Source of the DNA: Candidatus Bathyarchaeota archaeon
Lineage (GTDB): Archaea; Thermoproteota; Bathyarchaeia; Bathyarchaeales; DTEX01
NCBI GenBank assembly: GCA_021162225.1
Contig: JAGGZB010000036.1
Coordinates: 1-15,438, forward strand
DNA length: 15,438 bases
Direction: 5' to 3'
The notes beneath the pieces are model-generated. The model ran no database searches. It worked only from the letters and a program-made list of their open reading frames with translations, and was not told the DNA's origin. The translations under genes and the position numbers were made by a program. The first letter of the stretch is position 1. The number at the start of each line of letters is the position of its first letter. Positions 6,887 to 12,601 of the stretch are shown one piece after another.

Positions 6887-8587
6887 CTATTCAACTAATA
6901 AGGCCGTTATTCTCATGCTTTCCACATCAACGAGTCCCATATCTGTTATCTTAAGCTTAGGTATTACTGGAAGCGCCATGAATGATAGAGTCATGAATGG
7001 ACTTTTTAAGCTGCATCCCATCTCCATCGCTGATTCATTTAGAGCCTTCATTCTCTCAGCGACGAACTTTATCCCCTTATTTGACATGATTCCTCCTATT
7101 GGAAGCGGAAGCTCACACTTAACTGCTCCATTCTCCACCGCGACAAGTCCACCGTTAATCTCCCGTATTCTATTGACTGCTCTGGATATCTCATCATCGT
7201 TTACGCCTACAACAACTATGTTATGCGAGTCATGGGCTACTGTGGACGCTAGAGCTCCTCTTCTTAAACCGAAGCCATGAATGAATCCCTTCCCGATTCT
7301 TCCCGTTCCATGATGTCTCTCTACAACGCATATCTTCAGCACATCCTGCTCCAAGCTTGGAAGAACCTCCCCATTCTTAACGGGGAGCTCGCACAGCATC
7401 TTCTCAGTCACTATCTGATCTGGCAACGCCTTGATGACTAATACTTTGACGCTCTCTTCATCTCCGTCATAAGAGATTTTGAAGGCTTCTGGGGACAATT
7501 CATTCACGCGTACCGTTTTCTCCACCGCCGCCTCGGCTGGAAGGCTCTCAAGTCGACCTAGATACTCTCCATTCCTCGCAGCTACATCTCCATTTATGAT
7601 AACCATGTCTGCTCGGAAGCTTTTGAGATCCTCAACTATTACGATGTCGGCTGATTTTCCTGGGGCTACCGCTCCTAGGCGGCGGAGCCCGAAGTATTCG
7701 GATGGCTTAATCGTGACCATTCTCACAGCGTCCACGGGGTCTATTCCCTCCTCCACGGCTCTTCTAAGAACATGATCCATATGACCTTCGGTTAGTAGGT
7801 CGTCAGCGTGCCTATCATCAGTTACCAGCATGACTCTCTCCGGACAGCCCTTAGAGACTATGCATGCCAAGTCTGCGAGGTTTTTGGCGCTTGATCCTTC
7901 CCTAATCATGATCCACATTCCAAGAGAGAGCTTTTCAAGCGCTTCATCGGCAGTTACTGATTCATGATCGGACATTATGCCGGCGGCTATGTATGTGCAT
8001 AGATCTTCTCCACGGAGGCCTGGAGCATGTCCGTCGATGATCATTCCCTCACATGCCTTGATCTTAGCGATAACTTCTTCGTCGCCTTTGATGACTCCGG
8101 GAAAATTCATAACCTCGCCGAGCCCCAGAATCCACTTGTTTTTCTTCAGCTCTTCAATCTCATTCACTCCGATCTTAGCTCCGGAGGTCTCGAGGTTCGT
8201 CGCTGGAACACATGATGGAATCATGAAATACACCTTCAGCGGCGTCCTCAAGGAGTCTTCAATCATAAATTTTATTCCATCAACTCCGCAGACATTCGCT
8301 ATTTCATGTGGATCCGCCACTACACAGCATGTTCCATGCGGAATAACAGCCGCAGCGAACTGGCTTGGCGTAACAAGTGAGCTTTCAATATGCACGTGAC
8401 CATCGATATATGCTGGGAGAATGAATTTTGAGTCCACATCCATCTCTTCTCTGGCTTTAACGCGTCTTTTTCCAACATATCTTACGATTCCATCCTTGAC
8501 GCCGATGTATGATTCGGATATATCTCCAGAGTATACGTTCACGAGATTTCCGTGAATGAGAAGATCCATCTCAACATGGCCGTTCAT
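6887..8587 (-). CDS. ade: Adenine deaminase
   Basis: A 566-residue enzyme of the amidohydrolase superfamily that hydrolyses adenine to hypoxanthine and ammonia, in the cytosol, for purine salvage. Full length, with motifs in order: DGHVHIESS (62-70), the metal-binding HxH; ADPHEIANV (91-99); DGHAPGL (185-191); SDHES (206-210); DDRHADDLL (257-265); then the C-terminal part typical of the family, with AHDSHNIVVVG and PIGGIMS. It is the AdeC type, not the adenosine deaminase-like type. The frame opens at TTG 8599, but ATG 8587 is preferred because GGAGGT sits five bases ahead. It diverges from a purine-type phosphoribosyltransferase across a region with two inverted repeats, which suggests shared control of a salvage route from adenine to hypoxanthine to IMP. 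Confidence 0.97.
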   Translation of the reverse strand: MNGHVEMDLLIHGNLVNVYSGDISESYIGVKDGIVRYVGKRRVKAREEMDVDSKFILPAYIDGHVHIESSLVTPSQFAAAVIPHGTCCVVADPHEIANVCGVDGIKFMIEDSLRTPLKVYFMIPSCVPATNLETSGAKIGVNEIEELKKNKWILGLGEVMNFPGVIKGDEEVIAKIKACEGMIIDGHAPGLRGEDLCTYIAAGIMSDHESVTADEALEKLSLGMWIMIREGSSAKNLADLACIVSKGCPERVMLVTDDRHADDLLTEGHMDHVLRRAVEEGIDPVDAVRMVTIKPSEYFGLRRLGAVAPGKSADIVIVEDLKSFRADMVIINGDVAARNGEYLGRLESLPAEAAVEKTVRVNELSPEAFKISYDGDEESVKVLVIKALPDQIVTEKMLCELPVKNGEVLPSLEQDVLKICVVERHHGTGRIGKGFIHGFGLRRGALASTVAHDSHNIVVVGVNDDEISRAVNRIREINGGLVAVENGAVKCELPLPIGGIMSNKGIKFVAERMKALNESAMEMGCSLKSPFMTLSFMALPVIPKLKITDMGLVDVESMRITALLVE

Positions 8588-8608
8588 ATGAACCTCCAAA
8601 GAGAAATG

Positions 8609-8622
8609 CTTGATTCATCAAG
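8609..8622. promoter_or_regulatory. Inverted repeat (putative operator) at the adenine deaminase start site
   Basis: CTTGAT TC ATCAAG: perfect six-base arms separated by two bases. It lies between the likely TATA of adenine deaminase and its SD, about where RNA polymerase would start, which is the classic place for a repressor. The binding protein is unknown. Confidence 0.45.
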
Positions 8623-8626
8623 ATAA

Positions 8627-8636
8627 GGTTATAGGT
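8627..8636 (-). promoter_or_regulatory. Putative TATA promoter of adenine deaminase
   Basis: Minus-strand ACCTATAACC lies about 45 bases before the ATG at 8587. Start of transcription would fall near 8605, giving a leader of about 18 bases that contains GGAGGT. Confidence 0.4.
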
Positions 8637-8645
8637 GAGTGTCTG

Positions 8646-8666
8646 AGCCTCGGATACACCGAGGCT
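8646..8666. repeat. Perfect 8-bp inverted repeat between adenine deaminase and the phosphoribosyltransferase
   Basis: AGCCTCGG (8646-8653), a five-base loop ATACA, then CCGAGGCT (8659-8666); a G-T and a T-A pair could extend it. It is GC-rich in an AT-rich gap and lies upstream of both divergent promoters, so a protein-binding operator fits better than a terminator. It could also fold as an RNA hairpin if either transcript begins further out. Confidence 0.6.
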
Positions 8667-8677
8667 TAAGTAAAGAG

Positions 8678-8694
8678 TTAAAACCTAATATTTC
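8678..8694 (+). promoter_or_regulatory. Putative BRE/TATA promoter of the phosphoribosyltransferase
   Basis: GTTAAAACCTAATATTT reads as an A-rich BRE plus a TATA-like core. Initiation would be near 8712-8716, close to or just past the TTG at 8711, a point in favour of the alternative start TTG 8726. Confidence 0.4.
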
Positions 8695-8710
8695 CTTAGA
8701 GAAGTAATCT

Positions 8711-9337
8711 TTGAGGATAAGAGTCTTGAGCTCAGACGTCGAGTTTGAAGTTCCGTCATGGGACGACGTATACGAGATGCTTCTCAGCATCGCCGATAGG
8801 ATAAGGCGTGACGGCTTCCATCCGGATCTAATAGTGGGGATTTGCAGAGGAGGATGGCCCCCAGCGAGAATAATGTCAGACCTCCTAGATAATCCTAAGT
8901 TGGCGAATGTCTCAGTGGAATTCTATGTTGATGTAGCGAAGACTAAGAAGCAACCTGTATTGACGCAGCCGGTCACTATGCCGGTTAATGGGAAGAGAGT
9001 GCTCATACTCGACGATGTCGCCGATACTGGAAGAACTCTTAAGCTCGTTAGGGATCATCTTTTAAGTAAGGGGGCGCGGGAGGTTAGGATAGCCACGGTG
9101 TACTATAAGCCCTGGAGCATAATCGTGCCAGACTATTATGAAAAGGAGACGAAAAAGTGGATTATTTTTCCATGGGAGAGAAAAGAGACCGTTAGAAACC
9201 TCATGAAAAAGTATAGCGAGGAAGAGGTTCGGAGAAAGCTCATCCATAGCGGAATGAATCCAAACCTCGTTGAAAGATTCATCAATGAGATTCGAAGCGA
9301 AAAACGCGATGTATCTACGCAAGGAGAGGATAATTAA
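8711..9337 (+). CDS. Purine-type phosphoribosyltransferase
   Basis: Up to 208 residues, a type I phosphoribosyltransferase related to archaeal Gpt/hypoxanthine-(xanthine-)guanine enzymes (COG2236-like). It joins a purine base to PRPP to give the nucleotide. Seen: VPSWDDVYEM (14-23), DLIVGICRGGWPPARI (39-54, with the PPi-loop region), the PRPP-binding motif LILDDVADTGRTL (98-110) and WIIFPWE (150-156), the usual base-stacking region. The acidic C-terminal tail is helical. Start: TTG 8711 is the first in frame. TTG 8726 is a serious alternative because GAGGAT lies seven bases before it and the TATA spacing suits it. It diverges from adenine deaminase; together they could take adenine through hypoxanthine to IMP. 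The exact base specificity cannot be read from sequence. Confidence 0.9.
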   Translation: MRIRVLSSDVEFEVPSWDDVYEMLLSIADRIRRDGFHPDLIVGICRGGWPPARIMSDLLDNPKLANVSVEFYVDVAKTKKQPVLTQPVTMPVNGKRVLILDDVADTGRTLKLVRDHLLSKGAREVRIATVYYKPWSIIVPDYYEKETKKWIIFPWERKETVRNLMKKYSEEEVRRKLIHSGMNPNLVERFINEIRSEKRDVSTQGEDN

Positions 9338-9508
9338 GACTCAGAGAAAAAGTAAGAGAATACATAGACCTAAATGAGATTTATGGGATTATGTACTGAA
9401 GCTCTCGGCTTATTATTCCTCTGGAACCGACGTCTATGGAGCCTAAATTTATGATTCAGTATTAGCCGTTACTTGGCTGAGCGGTGATTAATAAAGTAAT
9501 GCAGCATA

Positions 9509-9533
9509 TTTTTGTCACAATTTGTGACCAAAA
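9509..9533. promoter_or_regulatory. Palindromic operator-like site upstream of the TauE-like gene
   Basis: GTCACA (9514-9519), spacer ATT, TGTGAC (9523-9528), flanked by TTTT(T) on the left and (C)AAAA on the right: ten of eleven base pairs match. This is a typical dimer-binding operator. The half-sites are in the opposite order to the bacterial CRP site. The cognate regulator is not evident in the window. Confidence 0.6.
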
Positions 9534-9555
9534 CACATAAACATCCTGTCATTTT

Positions 9556-9571
9556 TTTGGAAATTTCAAAA
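9556..9571. promoter_or_regulatory. Second, AT-rich palindrome upstream of the TauE-like gene
   Basis: GAAATTTC at the centre (9560-9567), extended to TTT/AAA on each side with one mismatch. Its centre is about 42 bases, close to four helical turns, from the centre of the GTCACA palindrome. It could be a second operator or simply AT-rich sequence. Confidence 0.3.
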
Positions 9572-9636
9572 TGATTCACTACAGAGGCTTCATCTGGTGC
9601 TCCCAACGGTAATAAGTATTCATTTCGGAGGGGCAC

Positions 9637-9930
9637 ATGATGGAGCCGGCATTGCTCGCATTATGGATAGTCCTTATAGGCACAGTTACAGGATTCTTAG
9701 CGACATGGCTTGGAGTAGGCGGCTGCTTTTTAAGAATACCATTAATGATGATGCTTTTAGGCTTGTCGATTAAGGAGGTATATGCAGTAAATATGGCTGT
9801 TATCGCCCTTGCCACGATACCCGGAGTGATAGCGCATTACAGAATGAAACACGTCTATAAGAAGGGGCGCTATTTCGGAACGGTGGATGCATATCTCCAA
9901 GTTGCGTTACGAGCTTTCCTCGAATACTGA
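9637..9930 (+). pseudogene. Truncated TauE/SafE-family permease
   Basis: A 97-residue remnant of a TauE/SafE-type membrane transporter (sulfite/organosulfonate or other anion export), normally about 240-270 residues with seven to nine helices. The N-terminal hallmark is clear: GTVTGFLATWLGVGGCFLRI (15-34), with GGC in place of the usual GGG, then a second helix pair and the short basic loop HYRMKHVYKKG. After VDAYLQVALRA the similarity stops and a TGA follows; neither other frame downstream restores the family. So the C-terminal half has been lost, perhaps by deletion or rearrangement near 9920. The start is well supported: GGAGGGG four to seven bases before ATG 9637, tandem with ATG 9640. 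A functional half-size protein cannot be excluded. Confidence 0.65.
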
Positions 9931-9936
9931 TTCGTG

Positions 9937-10065
9937 TCAATTTTTCAGCGGTGCAATTAGGAACCTTCCATCAGGGTGCTCCTCTTCTTCTCCGATTTCT
10001 TTAGGGACTCTAAGAAGATTCATGCCTATAACTAATCCTGTAAAGACCAGAATTAAGAGAAACAA
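9937..10065 (-). CDS. Possible small single-pass membrane protein, start uncertain
   Basis: The minus strand is open from a TAG inside the tRNA gene to a TGA at 9937. The readable part looks protein-like: a positively charged TYRRA, a membrane helix IIYVLFLLILVFTGLVIG, then a polar tail with KEIGEEEEHPDGRF. No ATG precedes the helix in frame; the only usual start is TTG 10065, which would cut into the helix. ATG 10103 lies in another frame, MRQQR..., and would join the helix frame after a one-base shift. This could be a broken gene, a sequence error, or a gene with an unusual start. I do not recognise the family. Confidence 0.35.
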   Translation of the reverse strand: MFLLILVFTGLVIGMNLLRVPKEIGEEEEHPDGRFLIAPLKN

Positions 10066-10126
10066 GACGTAAATGATGGCTCTTCTATACGTTGTTGACG
10101 CATTTGAAGTTTCTTGAGGATGATTT

Positions 10127-10218
10127 TGGTGCTCCGGCCGGGATTTGAACCCGGGTCTGCGGCTTTCTCCCTTTTTGCCGAGAGGCCGCCATACTTGACC
10201 GGACTATACTACCGGAGC
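10127..10218 (-). tRNA. tRNA-Glu (anticodon CUC) with intron and encoded CCA
   Basis: All arms fold on the minus strand: acceptor GCTCCGG/CCGGAGC, D arm GTAT/GTAT (with G-T pairs), anticodon stem GCGGC/GCCGC, T arm CCGGG-TTCAAAT-CCCGG, discriminator A73 at 10130. The loop reads CT-CTC-G-(intron)-A, so the anticodon (10180-10182) is CUC, for glutamate. The three bases after A73 are CCA, so the 3' end is encoded. The mature body is 75 nt without CCA. No clean TATA is seen at the usual distance; AAATTTTTT near 10257-10265 is the nearest AT-rich candidate. Confidence 0.95.
10165..10178 (-). other. 14-nt tRNA intron with bulge-helix-bulge at 37/38
   Basis: Intron GCAAAAAGGGAGAA lies between positions 37 and 38. 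Exon bases 32-35 (CUCU) pair with intron bases 9-12 (GGAG, one G-U). This leaves a three-base bulge C36-G37-G1 and a three-base bulge A13-A14-A38, each cut after its second base, the canonical archaeal splicing-endonuclease substrate. The hairpin is closed by one C-G pair over five A. Confidence 0.9.
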
Positions 10219-10287
10219 GTTACAGAGGCTATACTTTACAGTCTAACGTAACTAATGAAAAAATTTGGAGGGGCTTTACATTTATTT

Positions 10288-10503
10288 TTATCGTCCCAGT
10301 ATCTTCTCCGCTGCCTTTCTTATATCCTCAGCCTTTACTGTTTTTCTGCCTGCATGCATTGACCATTCGATTGCTTCCTTGCCAATCTTCAGCCCTATAT
10401 CTTCTAGAACCTTACCCATCTCTATGGCAGCGGACTCGCTTACTCTTTCGGCTCCAGCCTTCTTAATCAGCCGATGCATAGCTGCTATTGCTAATTCGCC
10501 CAT
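10288..10503 (-). CDS. Archaeal histone
   Basis: A 71-residue single histone-fold protein that dimerises and wraps DNA. Seen: MGELAIAAMHRLIKKAGAER (1-20), which holds helix 1 and the loop-1 region, a central long helix to about residue 50, and the closing HAGRKTVKAEDIRKAAEKIL with the loop-2 RKT DNA-contact motif and the last helix. Length and motif order match archaeal histones with almost no tails. The frame can open at GTG 10512, but ATG 10503 is preferred: GTGAT, overlapping that GTG, pairs with the 16S tail and sits about four bases ahead, and the family begins at this point. A TATA with an A-rich BRE (10541-10559) precedes it. It lies 70 bases upstream of the tRNA on the same strand. 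Confidence 0.96.
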   Translation of the reverse strand: MGELAIAAMHRLIKKAGAERVSESAAIEMGKVLEDIGLKIGKEAIEWSMHAGRKTVKAEDIRKAAEKILGR

Positions 10504-10540
10504 AACTATCACGCTTCTATAGCTCTATCTCTAAACAAGT

Positions 10541-10559
10541 CTTATTTAACGTTTTTTCT
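10541..10559 (-). promoter_or_regulatory. BRE/TATA promoter of the histone gene
   Basis: Minus-strand AGAAAAAACGTTAAATAAG joins an A-rich BRE to a TATA-like core. Initiation near 10515 leaves a leader of about 12 bases holding GTGAT. Confidence 0.5.
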
Positions 10560-10582
10560 AGTAAATAAGAGAGGTTTTCGGA

Positions 10583-10619
10583 ATTATTTATAAATGTTCG
10601 CCTTAATCCTTATATACTC
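10583..10619 (+). promoter_or_regulatory. Tandem TATA elements of the eS17 gene
   Basis: ATTATTTATAAAT (10583-10595) and CTTATATACTC (10609-10619) are both good archaeal TATA candidates. The second would start RNA near 10637, giving a leader of about 60 bases before TTG 10698. The first contains TTTATAAA, a palindrome, and might also serve the divergent histone. Confidence 0.45.
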
Positions 10620-10659
10620 TATGTCATAATTGATTCAAAAAGCATGTGGGGATCGGGTG

Positions 10660-10683
10660 CTGATCATCAATAAACACTGATCA
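10660..10683 (+). repeat. Direct repeat CTGATCA in the eS17 leader
   Basis: CTGATCA occurs at 10660-10666 and 10677-10683. Two further GATC sites flank them (10651-10654 and within GGGATC just before the TTG). CATCA (10665-10669) could pair with TGATG (10688-10692). This could be a leader regulatory element; no function is shown. Confidence 0.35.
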
Positions 10684-10697
10684 AGGATGATGGGATC

Positions 10698-10922
10698 TTG
10701 GGTAACGTACGGCCGGAAAGAGTTAAAAGAATCGCCCGCGAACTCCTGAGAAGATACCCGGATCGGTTTACGGCTGATTATGAAGAGAATAAGAGGGTAC
10801 TTGTATCGCTGGTTAACATATCTTCTAAGAAGCTTAGAAACACAATCGCCGGATACATAACTGGGCTTGTCGCAGCCTCTTCGCCGGCTGGGGCTGGAGG
10901 AGAAGAGAAGAAGAGTCAGTAG
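10698..10922 (+). CDS. rps17e: Small ribosomal subunit protein eS17
   Basis: A 74-residue protein of the archaeal/eukaryotic 30S protein eS17 family. It starts GNVRPERVKRIARELLRRYP and continues with the conserved FTADYEENKRVL and SKKLRNTIAGYITGLV segments; the short Ala/Gly/Lys tail is variable in the family. The start is TTG; upstream ATGs at 10687 and 10690 are in other frames. The SD is weak (GGATC-like). A 60-base leader with tandem TATA boxes precedes it. Its last seven bases overlap the end of the convergent nucS gene, so both mRNAs would share complementary 3' ends. Confidence 0.96.
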   Translation: MGNVRPERVKRIARELLRRYPDRFTADYEENKRVLVSLVNISSKKLRNTIAGYITGLVAASSPAGAGGEEKKSQ

Positions 10923-11692
10923 TATTCTTCGAGGCTTCCAAGCCTTCCCTTGGCGAGAACCTCAGCGCATCTTTTCGGGTCTAAACGTTTAAACTCGAGT
11001 CCCAGCGTAATCAGAGTTTTATGAGCCTGTCTCGCTATTTTAGGAGCTACAAGTATCCCCCTAACCTCTCGGCCGTGTTCGCCTCTAAGTGAGTCCACGT
11101 ATCTTGAGAGTTGAAGAACCGCCTCCTTTCCGGCTGTTCTTCTCTTAATCTCTATAACGACGAGTCTTCCATCTCTGTCTACTCCGTAGACATCTACGAA
11201 TCCAGGCTCAACTTTCTTCTCATACGCTATGATCCGCAAGCCATCCTCTATTAGGGAAGGCTGATTCATGATCGCCTTCTGCATCTCCTCCTCGCTTGCG
11301 TGGAGGGAGAATTCCCCTTTGTCCGCAAGACTCATCGCCGCTAGAAAGTATATTTTGTCAAAGAAGACTTGCAGTATTTCTCTTGGCTTTCTCCTGACGG
11401 CCTTAATGAAGAGTACGTCTCCTTCAAGTCCGGAGTGGAATATGCATCCGGGCGGCTGCCAGTTAACGGGTTCATATCCTTTGGGTCTATGCACTAGTAC
11501 GGAGCCATCCTCCTTTATGATTAGAATTCTCTCACCTGGGTTCAGAATGGATCTCGCTCTTCCCTGATAGTTGACCCAGCAGTTGCCCACCATCACCAGT
11601 ATTCTCCGTCGGGACAGTGCCGACTTAACGGCTTCAGCGGCTTCCTCTCTCGTTGGGGCTTCCAGAACGGTTATCATCTCTTTGTCAGGCAA
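10916..11692 (-). CDS. nucS: NucS/EndoMS mismatch-specific endonuclease
   Basis: A 258-residue nuclease that cuts both strands at mismatches or at branched DNA, acting with PCNA in archaeal mismatch repair. The N-terminal DNA-binding/dimer domain has VMVGNCWVNYQGRARSIL (33-50) and ILIIKEDGSVLVH (56-68). The C-terminal RecB-like domain has QPSLIEDGLRII (144-155), GFVDVYGVDRDG (164-175, catalytic Asp167), EIKRR (181-185, Glu181 and Lys183) and QLSRYV (194-199). The tail GSLEEYY resembles the hydrophobic end of a PCNA-binding PIP box (LxxYY) without the leading Gln. Start: TTG 11692 versus ATG 11677; neither has a clear SD, and both give family-like N-termini. It diverges from the methyltransferase-eS30 operon and overlaps eS17 tail to tail. 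Confidence 0.95.
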   Translation of the reverse strand: MPDKEMITVLEAPTREEAAEAVKSALSRRRILVMVGNCWVNYQGRARSILNPGERILIIKEDGSVLVHRPKGYEPVNWQPPGCIFHSGLEGDVLFIKAVRRKPREILQVFFDKIYFLAAMSLADKGEFSLHASEEEMQKAIMNQPSLIEDGLRIIAYEKKVEPGFVDVYGVDRDGRLVVIEIKRRTAGKEAVLQLSRYVDSLRGEHGREVRGILVAPKIARQAHKTLITLGLEFKRLDPKRCAEVLAKGRLGSLEEYY

Positions 11693-11743
11693 GAGTCTTC
11701 GCCGAATAATCTTTTAGCATGCCAGCATAATTAGTCTTTTGGG

Positions 11744-12358
11744 ATGGGGAAGGTGTCAGGGAATTCTTGGAGCATAAAGAAGAGCGTTATTGAACATTAC
11801 GATAGATTAGCGGATATTTACGATTCTCTCTATGGGGAGGAACAGAGGGCGAAGATTAAGATCATCTTCAAGGTTATGAATGCTGAAGCTGGAGGGTTAG
11901 TGCTGGATATAGGTTGCGGCACAGGCCTCTTAATAGAGTATTCAGTTGCGGATTCCAAATGCTTCGTCGGCGTCGACTTATCCATTAAGTCTCTAAGAAG
12001 GGCTAGGGAGCGCTCACGCCGCCTTAAAGCTGAACGATATGTCTCGCTGATACGGGCGGACGCTGAGAACCTTCCTTTCAGAAGCGAAGTCTTCGACAAG
12101 ATTTTCGCATTGACGCTTCTCCAGAACACTCCATCCCCACGTAGGGCTTTAGGGGAGATTGTTAGGGTTGCAAAGGACAAGTCTCAAGTCGTCGTCACCG
12201 GCTTGAAAAAGTACTTTACGATTGATGAGTTCCATGGATTAATCAGCAGCTTTGGAGAATGTGAGTTCTTCCCTGAGAACCGCGACTTCATCGCTGTCTT
12301 GAGGGTTGATAAGCAAAGAATAAATATTGGCTCAGAGAAGAATAAGATGGGTGAGTGA
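11744..12358 (+). CDS. Class I SAM-dependent methyltransferase
   Basis: A 204-residue Rossmann-fold methyltransferase. Motif [13 protein letters not shown] (52-63) binds S-adenosylmethionine, GVDLS (76-80) carries the acidic ribose ligand, RADAENLPF (104-112) is motif III, and [16 protein letters not shown] (121-136) the motif IV/V region. No DNA, RNA or protein recognition domain is added, so the substrate is unknown. ATG 11744 has no SD and an AT-rich element AGCATAATTAG about 20 bases ahead, consistent with a leaderless mRNA. Its stop is one base before the ATG of eS30, so they are translationally coupled; a role in ribosome or rRNA/tRNA modification is possible from this context but is inference. 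Confidence 0.88.
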   Translation: MGKVSGNSWSIKKSVIEHYDRLADIYDSLYGEEQRAKIKIIFKVMNAEAGGLVLDIGCGTGLLIEYSVADSKCFVGVDLSIKSLRRARERSRRLKAERYVSLIRADAENLPFRSEVFDKIFALTLLQNTPSPRRALGEIVRVAKDKSQVVVTGLKKYFTIDEFHGLISSFGECEFFPENRDFIAVLRVDKQRINIGSEKNKMGE

Positions 12359-12359
12359 T

Positions 12360-12521
12360 ATGCCTACTCATGGAAGTCTCTCAAAGGCGGGTAAGGTTCG
12401 TTCGCAGACCCCTAAGATTGAGCCTATTCCGAAGACTAGGAAGCCTCCTAGAGTTAGGGTTAGGAGGAGCTACGTGAAGAGAATAATCCTTCATCGCAGA
12501 CCTGGACAGAACTGGATATAG
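12360..12521 (+). CDS. rps30e: Small ribosomal subunit protein eS30
   Basis: A 53-residue, strongly basic protein of the eS30 family (the ribosomal half of eukaryotic FAU). It begins [20 protein letters not shown], the family signature, and ends [16 protein letters not shown] 12360 is preferred over the longer frame from 12327 because the family starts exactly here and GGTGA lies five bases ahead, inside the methyltransferase stop region. It follows the methyltransferase stop by one base. A T-rich terminator follows directly. eS30 is usual in TACK/Asgard archaea and lacking in Euryarchaeota, which is a useful taxonomic pointer. Confidence 0.95.
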   Translation: MPTHGSLSKAGKVRSQTPKIEPIPKTRKPPRVRVRRSYVKRIILHRRPGQNWI

Positions 12522-12541
12522 GCCTTTTTCTTTTCCTTTGA
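12522..12541 (+). terminator. T-rich terminator of the methyltransferase-eS30 operon
   Basis: CCTTTTTCTTTTCCTTTG lies right after the eS30 stop codon, a pyrimidine tract of the archaeal intrinsic type. Confidence 0.55.
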
Positions 12542-12601
12542 AGATGCAGAAATAAGAATGGAATTTTAGGGATCTCAGTTCATCCGCCTTTTCTAGACTT
12601 G

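Larger units (their letters stand above)
9338..9636. other. 299-base non-coding stretch with two palindromes
   Basis: No convincing ORF in any frame. It is AT-rich and holds two palindromes described separately (9509-9533 and 9556-9571). The run of seven T at 9552-9558 could stop plus-strand transcription but lies far from the phosphoribosyltransferase stop. A candidate TATA, GGTAATAAGTATT, lies about 25 bases before the TauE-like ATG. Confidence 0.6.

Noticed and set aside
7977..8399. 140-codon plus-strand ORF
   Set aside because: Lies wholly within adenine deaminase, whose motifs are intact on the minus strand.
9509..9533. CRP/FNR-type site
   Set aside because: The half-sites are reversed (TCACA...TGTGA instead of TGTGA...TCACA) and the genome is archaeal.
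9579..9815. 78-codon minus-strand ORF opposite the TauE remnant
   Set aside because: TauE-family residues are clear on the plus strand; the antisense product is unlike any protein and has no promoter or SD.
9887..10072. 61-codon plus-strand ORF after TauE
   Set aside because: Ser/Arg-rich shadow of the more protein-like minus-strand membrane ORF, and not the missing part of TauE.
10127..10150. Integrase attachment site at the tRNA 3' end
   Set aside because: No second copy of the tRNA 3' end and no integrase gene seen in the window, although the disturbed neighbourhood made it worth checking.
10640..10700. C/D-box small RNA suggested by GATGATG and CTGA motifs
   Set aside because: The boxes are not in the order C, D', C', D on either strand and no terminal stem forms.
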